From positions 1-37,051 of the forward strand of contig JAYSFC010000020.1 in the NCBI GenBank assembly GCA_041913505.1: a stretch of DNA of 37,051 bases, given 5' to 3'. Position numbers and translations under genes: made by a program. The notes under the pieces were generated by a model. It saw nothing but the letters and a program-made list of their open reading frames with translations. It searched no databases and was not told where the DNA came from. Position 1 is the stretch's first letter, and each line of letters opens with the position of its first letter. Below, piece after piece: positions 32,199 through 37,051 of the stretch. Origin of the DNA: JAYSFC01 sp041913505. Its GTDB lineage: Bacteria; Pseudomonadota; Gammaproteobacteria; Burkholderiales; Burkholderiaceae_C.

Positions 32199-33275
32199 TT
32201 ATTTCCAGATGTTCCAAGGCGAGTGCAACCAGGCACCCACGATGAGCAGCCACACCAGCGTGACCGGGATGAAGATCTTCCAGCCCAGGCGCATGATCTG
32301 GTCATAGCGGAAGCGCGGGAACGTGGCACGGATCCAAATGAAGCACGACACGACCAGGAAGGTCTTGATCGCGAGCCAGATCCAGCCCGGAATGAAAGCC
32401 AGGGCCTCGACCGGCGGCAGCCAGCCACCCAGGAACATCAGCACGGCCAGGATAGACACCAGCCACATGCTGGCGTATTCGGCCAGGAAGAAGATCGCGA
32501 AGCCCATGCCCGAGTACTCGACCATGTGGCCGGCCACAATCTCAGCCTCGCCTTCCACCACGTCGAATGGATGGCGGTTGGTTTCGGCCACGCCAGAGAT
32601 CAGGTAGACCAGAAAGATCGGCAGCAGCGGCAGCCAGTTCCACGATAGGAACGACACCCCCATGCCAGCCATGGCGCCTCGTCCCTGGCTGGTGACGATT
32701 TCCGTCAGGTTCATGCTGCCCGACACCATGATGACCACGAGGAAGCAGAAGCCCATCGCGATTTCGTAGCTCACCATCTGAGCCGAAGCGCGCAGCGCGC
32801 CCAGGAAGGCGTACTTGGAGTTCGAGGCCCAGCCCGCAATGATTACCCCGTACACCTCGATGGAGGTGATGGCCATCACCAGCAGCAGGCCGGCATTGAC
32901 ATTGGCCAGCGCCACATCCGGACCGAAGGGAATGGCCACCCAAGCGGCCAGTGCCGGCATGATCGCCATGACCGGCCCCAGCACGAACAACCCCTTGCTG
33001 GCGGCCGTGGGCTGAATGATTTCCTTGGTGAGGAGCTTGAGTGCGTCGGCGATCGGCTGCAGCAAGCCGAAGGGGCCCACGCGGTTAGGACCCATGCGCA
33101 CTTGCATGAAACCCAGCAGCTTGCGCTCCCACAGCGTCAGGTAGGCAACGGCCCCCATCAGCGGGGCGAGAATGCAGACGATCTTGATCAGAATCCAGAG
33201 AACAGGCCAAACGATGCCCATCCACCAGGGCTGGGCAATGAGGTTCAGGCCTCCGTTGTACAGCGCGTCGATCAT
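32199..33275 (-). CDS. nuoH: NADH-quinone oxidoreductase subunit H
   Basis: A 358-residue membrane subunit with eight to nine helices that forms much of the quinone chamber and the first proton half-channel. Conserved loops are LWERKLLGFMQVRMGPNRVG, the EVYGVIIAGWASNSKYAFLG region and the Glu-rich FDVVEGEAEIVAGHMVEYSG, which holds the essential acidic residues. The ATG overlaps the nuoG stop by four bases. Confidence 0.96.
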   Translation of the reverse strand: MIDALYNGGLNLIAQPWWMGIVWPVLWILIKIVCILAPLMGAVAYLTLWERKLLGFMQVRMGPNRVGPFGLLQPIADALKLLTKEIIQPTAASKGLFVLGPVMAIMPALAAWVAIPFGPDVALANVNAGLLLVMAITSIEVYGVIIAGWASNSKYAFLGALRASAQMVSYEIAMGFCFLVVIMVSGSMNLTEIVTSQGRGAMAGMGVSFLSWNWLPLLPIFLVYLISGVAETNRHPFDVVEGEAEIVAGHMVEYSGMGFAIFFLAEYASMWLVSILAVLMFLGGWLPPVEALAFIPGWIWLAIKTFLVVSCFIWIRATFPRFRYDQIMRLGWKIFIPVTLVWLLIVGAWLHSPWNIWK

Positions 33276-35404
33276 GCGGCGGCCCCTTCACGTGCCATGC
33301 GTGCGTCGGCGGTCAGTTGCAGCGCAGGCGCGCGGCGCACCAGGCCGTCAAGTTGGTAGATGCTGGCCACGGCCGGCTCTGCTGCAGGGCCGTGGGCCAC
33401 CGTGATGGCCGCGCCCGTGGCGTTGCTAAGGCATTCGGCAGGCAGATGGGGCAGAGCCCCCGCGTCCGCGCCAGTTGCCTTGGCGAGCACTTCCTGCGAC
33501 GTTTCAAAATCCATGCCCTGCACGCCGAGCAGGTTGCCCAGCACACGCAGCACCTTCCAGGCGGGCCGGGTTTCACCCAGCGGCTTGACCACGGCGTGGA
33601 AACCCTGCACGCGGCCTTCGGCATTGATAAAGCTACCTGAGGTTTCTGTGAACGGAGCAATGGGCAACAGCACGTCGCTGAATTCCAGATTGGTCTTGAA
33701 GGGGCTCAGCGTGACCACCATCTCAGCCTGGCTGAGCGCTGCAGCCGCCTTTGCACCAGCGGCAGAGTCGAACTCCGGCTCGGTGTTCAGCAGCAGCGCG
33801 GCCTTCAGGCCACCTGCCAGCATCTGCCCTGCATGCAGGCCACCTTGGCGCGGCTGGGCACCCACGAACTGCGCGCCCACCGTGTTGGCGGCTTCGGTCA
33901 GGTAACCGAACGAGGCGCCCGTCTGGACAGCGATCCATTGCGCCAGCGCCAGCAGGCTCGAAGCCTGGGCATGGTGTGCGGCAGCATTGCCCAACAGGAT
34001 GGACTTGCGCTCGCCGGACAGCAGTGCACGTGCAATGGCCAGCGCCGCGTCATTGACAGCCCCCTGAGCAGCGGGCACGGACACGCCCTTCTCCTGGGCC
34101 ACGGCAGCGGCCACATCGGCCAATGCCTTGGTCCAGTCGGACGCAGCCACGATGGAATGCGTCGCAGGCAGCGCCCAATCGTAGGCCCGCTCGTTGATGG
34201 CATGCACGGCGCAGCCCTTGCGCGCCGCCTGGCGGATGCGCTGAGCAAACAGCGGATGGTCCTTGCGCAGATTGGAGCCCACGACCAGCACCGACTGCAG
34301 GGTCGACAGCGAGGCGATCGACGTACCCAGCCAGCGCACGCCTTCGGGTGCCATGAACTCGGCATGACGCAGACGGTGGTCGATATTGTCGCTGCCCAGA
34401 CCCCGCACCAGGCTGCCCGCCAGGAACAGCTCTTCGAGCGTGCTGTGCGGGCTCACGAGCGCGCCAATGGCTTCTGCGCCATGCTCGTTGCGGATGTTCT
34501 GGAGACCATTGGCCACATATTCCAGCGCCGTCTGCCAATCGACTTCTTTCCAGGCACCGCCCTGCTTAAGCATAGGCTTGGTGAGGCGGTCCTCGCCATT
34601 GAGTGCTTCATAGGAGAAGCGGTCGCGGTCAGCAATCCAGCACTCGTTGACCTCTTCGTTCTCGAAAGGCACAACGCGCATGACCTTGTGGTTCTTAACC
34701 TGGACGATCAGGTTGGCGCCCGTGGAATCGTGCGGGCTCACGCTCTTGCGACGGGACAACTCCCAGGTGCGTGCGCTGTAGCGGAACGGCTTGCTGGTGA
34801 GCGCACCCACGGGGCAGATATCGATCATGTTGCCCGAGAGCTCGGAGTCGATCGTATCGCCGGCCACCGTCGTGATCTCGGAGTGCTCGCCGCGGTTGAC
34901 CATGCCCAGCTCCATCACGCCGGCCACTTCCTGGCCGAAGCGCACGCAGCGGGTGCAGTGGATGCAACGCGTCATCTCCTCCATGGAGATCAGCGGGCCC
35001 ACCTCCTTGTGGAACACCACGCGCTTTTCTTCCTCGTAGCGCGAGGCACTGGCGCCATAGCCGACGGCCAGGTCCTGTAGCTGGCACTCGCCGCCCTGGT
35101 CGCAGATCGGGCAGTCCAGCGGGTGGTTGATGAGCAGGAACTCCATGACCGACTTCTGAGCCTTGATGGCCTTGTCGCTCTTGGTGCGCACGACCATGCC
35201 CTGCGTCACGGGCGTAGCACAGGCCGGCATGGGCTTGGGCGCCTTCTCCACGTCCACCAGACACATGCGGCAGTTGGCGGCGATGGAGAGCTTCTTGTGA
35301 TAGCAGAAGTGCGGAATATAGGTACCGGCCTTTTCGGCAGCATGCATCACCATGCAGCCTTCGGCCACTTCCACCTTCTGTCCGTCGAGTTCAATTTCAA
35401 CCAT
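33272..35404 (-). CDS. nuoG: NADH-quinone oxidoreductase subunit G
   Basis: A 710-residue electron-transfer subunit, the mitochondrial-like short form rather than the longer enterobacterial form. Cluster ligands are complete for N1b (C34, C45, C48, C62), N5 (H94, C98, C101, C107) and N4 (C147, C150, C153, C197). The extra N7 cluster motif of E. coli NuoG is not seen. The C-terminal two thirds is a molybdopterin-oxidoreductase-like domain that no longer binds a cofactor. It starts 14 bases after nuoF and overlaps nuoH. Confidence 0.95.
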   Translation of the reverse strand: MVEIELDGQKVEVAEGCMVMHAAEKAGTYIPHFCYHKKLSIAANCRMCLVDVEKAPKPMPACATPVTQGMVVRTKSDKAIKAQKSVMEFLLINHPLDCPICDQGGECQLQDLAVGYGASASRYEEEKRVVFHKEVGPLISMEEMTRCIHCTRCVRFGQEVAGVMELGMVNRGEHSEITTVAGDTIDSELSGNMIDICPVGALTSKPFRYSARTWELSRRKSVSPHDSTGANLIVQVKNHKVMRVVPFENEEVNECWIADRDRFSYEALNGEDRLTKPMLKQGGAWKEVDWQTALEYVANGLQNIRNEHGAEAIGALVSPHSTLEELFLAGSLVRGLGSDNIDHRLRHAEFMAPEGVRWLGTSIASLSTLQSVLVVGSNLRKDHPLFAQRIRQAARKGCAVHAINERAYDWALPATHSIVAASDWTKALADVAAAVAQEKGVSVPAAQGAVNDAALAIARALLSGERKSILLGNAAAHHAQASSLLALAQWIAVQTGASFGYLTEAANTVGAQFVGAQPRQGGLHAGQMLAGGLKAALLLNTEPEFDSAAGAKAAAALSQAEMVVTLSPFKTNLEFSDVLLPIAPFTETSGSFINAEGRVQGFHAVVKPLGETRPAWKVLRVLGNLLGVQGMDFETSQEVLAKATGADAGALPHLPAECLSNATGAAITVAHGPAAEPAVASIYQLDGLVRRAPALQLTADARMAREGAAA

Positions 35405-35418
35405 ATGTCTTCTCTCGA

Positions 35419-36765
35419 TCAGGCAGAGGCCTTACGGGCCGCTTGGATCTTGGCCTCGAATTCAGGCCGGAAGTGCTTGATCATGGCGCGCACGGGCATC
35501 GCAGCGGCATCACCCAGGGCGCAGATGGTGCGCCCCATGATGTTCAACGACACGTCGTCGAGCTTGTCGATGTCCTGCGGACGACCTTCGCCGTGTTGGA
35601 TACGGTTGACCATGCGCCAGAGCCAGCCCGTCCCCTCTCGGCAGGGCGTGCATTGGCCACAGGACTCGTGCTGGTAGAAGTACGACAGGCGCAACAGGCT
35701 CTCGACCATGTCGCGCGAATCGTCCATCACGATCACGGCGCCCGAACCCAGCATGGAGCCGGCCTTGGCGATGGAGTCGTAGTCCATCGTGCATTCCATG
35801 ATGATGGAAGCAGGCAACACAGGGGAAGACGATCCCCCTGGAATCACCGCCTTCAGCTGGCGGCCCTTGCGCACACCACCGGCCAATTCCAGGAGCTTGG
35901 AAAACGGCGTACCCAGCGGAATCTCGTAGTTGCCGGGCTTTTCCACGTCGCCCGAAACCGAGAAGATCTTGGTGCCGCCATTGTTCGGCTTGCCGCATTC
36001 GAGGTAAGCCTGGCCGCCATTGCGGATGATCCAGGGCACGGCCGCGAAGGTCTCGGTGTTGTTGATCGTGGTCGGCTTGCCGTACAGGCCGAAGCTGGCC
36101 GGGAACGGCGGCTTGAAGCGCGGCTGCCCCTTCTTGCCCTCGAGCGATTCGAGCAGCGCAGTCTCTTCACCGCAGATATAGGCGCCGAAGCCATGGTGGG
36201 CGTGGAGTTGGAAGCTGAAGCTGCTGCCCAGGATCTTGTCACCCAGGTAACCGGCTGCACGCGCCTCCTCCAGGGCTGCCTCGAAGCGCTCATAGGCCTG
36301 GAAAATTTCGCCGTGGATGTAGTTGTAGCCCACCGAGATACCCATCGCATAGGCCGCGATGATCATCCCTTCGATCACGATATGGGGGTTGTACATCAGG
36401 ATGTCGCGGTCCTTGCAGGTACCGGGTTCACCCTCATCCGAGTTGCACACGAGGTGCTTCTGACCCGGGAACTGGCGGGGCATGAAGCTCCATTTCAGGC
36501 CCGTGGGAAAACCGGCGCCGCCGCGGCCACGCAGGCCCGACTCCTTGACGGTGGCGATGACCTGGTCTTGCGTCAGGGGTTCACCGCCATCGGCACCGAG
36601 AATCTTGCGCAAGGCCGCATAGCCACCACGCGCTTCATAGTCCTTGATATTCCAGTTGGTGCCATTGAGACCCGCATAGATTTGCGGATTGATATGGCGA
36701 TCGTGGAAACAGGTCTGTACACCCGTGGCCTGGAATTGGGACAGGATCTGTGCAGCCGTGGTCAT
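35419..36765 (-). CDS. nuoF: NADH-quinone oxidoreductase subunit F
   Basis: A 448-residue subunit that binds NADH and FMN and holds cluster N3, the electron entry point of complex I. The glycine-rich nucleotide motif is GRGGAGFPTG (80-89), followed by CNSDEGEPGTCKDRDI. N3 ligands are C369, C372 and C375 (SCGQCTPCREG) and C415 (RTICALGD). MTTAAQILSQF at 36765 is the chosen start because it overlaps the nuoE stop (ATGA); the in-frame extension to 36834 reads inside nuoE. Confidence 0.96.
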   Translation of the reverse strand: MTTAAQILSQFQATGVQTCFHDRHINPQIYAGLNGTNWNIKDYEARGGYAALRKILGADGGEPLTQDQVIATVKESGLRGRGGAGFPTGLKWSFMPRQFPGQKHLVCNSDEGEPGTCKDRDILMYNPHIVIEGMIIAAYAMGISVGYNYIHGEIFQAYERFEAALEEARAAGYLGDKILGSSFSFQLHAHHGFGAYICGEETALLESLEGKKGQPRFKPPFPASFGLYGKPTTINNTETFAAVPWIIRNGGQAYLECGKPNNGGTKIFSVSGDVEKPGNYEIPLGTPFSKLLELAGGVRKGRQLKAVIPGGSSSPVLPASIIMECTMDYDSIAKAGSMLGSGAVIVMDDSRDMVESLLRLSYFYQHESCGQCTPCREGTGWLWRMVNRIQHGEGRPQDIDKLDDVSLNIMGRTICALGDAAAMPVRAMIKHFRPEFEAKIQAARKASA

Positions 36766-37051
36766 GCCTGGCCCTCCGCAGCCTTGAGGCCATCGACCAA
36801 CTGATCGAGCTTTTCGTTGTCCATGAAACTGCACATGGTGCGGTCATTGACCAGCATGACCGGCGAGTCGGCGCAAGCGCCCAGGCATTCGCACTGCTGC
36901 AGTGTGAACAAGCCGTCCGGCGTGGTTTCGCCCATCTTGATGCCGAGCTTGGCCTCGAGGTGGTGGAGCGCCTTGTAGCCGTCGCGCAGTTGACAGGGCA
37001 GGTTGGTACAGACGTTGAGCTTGTACTTGCCCACCGGCTGCTGGTTGTACA
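36762..37051 (-). CDS. nuoE: NADH-quinone oxidoreductase subunit E (partial)
   Basis: The C-terminal 95 or so residues of NuoE; the gene runs off the right edge of the window, so its start and the upstream nuoABCD genes are not seen. The thioredoxin-like fold with a 2Fe-2S cluster (N1a) is shown by CTNLPCQL and, about 40 residues on, CECLGACADSPVMLVND, giving all four cysteine ligands. It forms the NADH dehydrogenase module with NuoF and NuoG. The GTG codon at 37032-37034 (in PVGKYKLNVC) is internal and not a start. Confidence 0.93.
   Translation of the reverse strand, partial: YNQQPVGKYKLNVCTNLPCQLRDGYKALHHLEAKLGIKMGETTPDGLFTLQQCECLGACADSPVMLVNDRTMCSFMDNEKLDQLVDGLKAAEGQA

Noticed and set aside
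1..37051. Search for CRISPR arrays, tRNA or rRNA genes, transposases, integrases and attachment sites.
   Set aside because: No regularly spaced direct repeats, no tRNA-like cloverleaf that I could recognise and no mobile-element proteins were seen; the region looks like stable core chromosome apart from the short dispersed repeat.

Overview
The window is chromosomal DNA from a GC-rich (roughly two-thirds G+C) betaproteobacterium, most likely Burkholderiales/Comamonadaceae (Acidovorax, Alicycliphilus or Diaphorobacter type). I infer this from protein similarity recalled from memory, from the nuo gene order followed by DUF2818 and DUF1178, from the QseB/C-like regulators, and from a short AT-rich dispersed repeat of a kind I associate with this family. 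No tRNA, rRNA, CRISPR array, transposase or phage gene was found. Nearly all the sequence is coding; the longest gap is about 250 bp.

Left part (1-8182): the last codons of mutL, then an OmpR-class response regulator and sensor kinase (overlapping ATGA), then a heavy-metal-type tripartite RND efflux operon: adaptor, pump, small DUF3240 protein and TolC-like channel, almost all with overlapping start and stop codons. An inverted repeat lies just upstream of the adaptor start.

Middle (8356-16827): gdhA with a clear intrinsic terminator; miaA overlapping the ATPase gene of a LolD/YbbA-like ABC system; an hsp20 gene on the opposite strand with a good sigma-32-type promoter; the matching large FtsX-like permease; a Cds1-like PLP enzyme; and an AttH/CrtC-like exported protein. 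ATPase, permease and AttH resemble the parts of an AttEFGH-type ABC module, here interrupted by hsp20 and the PLP enzyme.

16833-22760 (minus strand): a complete branched-chain amino-acid-type ABC operon transcribed livG, livF, two tandem paralogous substrate-binding proteins, livH, livM. Its probable terminator lies inside the 3' end of the opposing attH-like gene. A strong hairpin sits directly after the first binding-protein gene. LivF has Arg in place of the Walker A Lys.

23010-24794: a half-size ABC exporter whose apparent promoter lies inside a copy of the dispersed repeat. 24807-37051 (minus strand): the distal part of the complex I operon, nuoE (partial) to nuoN, followed by DUF2818 and DUF1178 genes.

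The most unusual signal is a family of about 45-bp AT-rich elements with four diverged copies: one supplies the end of the kinase gene, one (inverted) is translated inside MiaA, one is translated inside the FtsX-like permease, and one carries the likely promoter of the ABC exporter. Three runs of nine cytosines near gene starts are a second recurring oddity.
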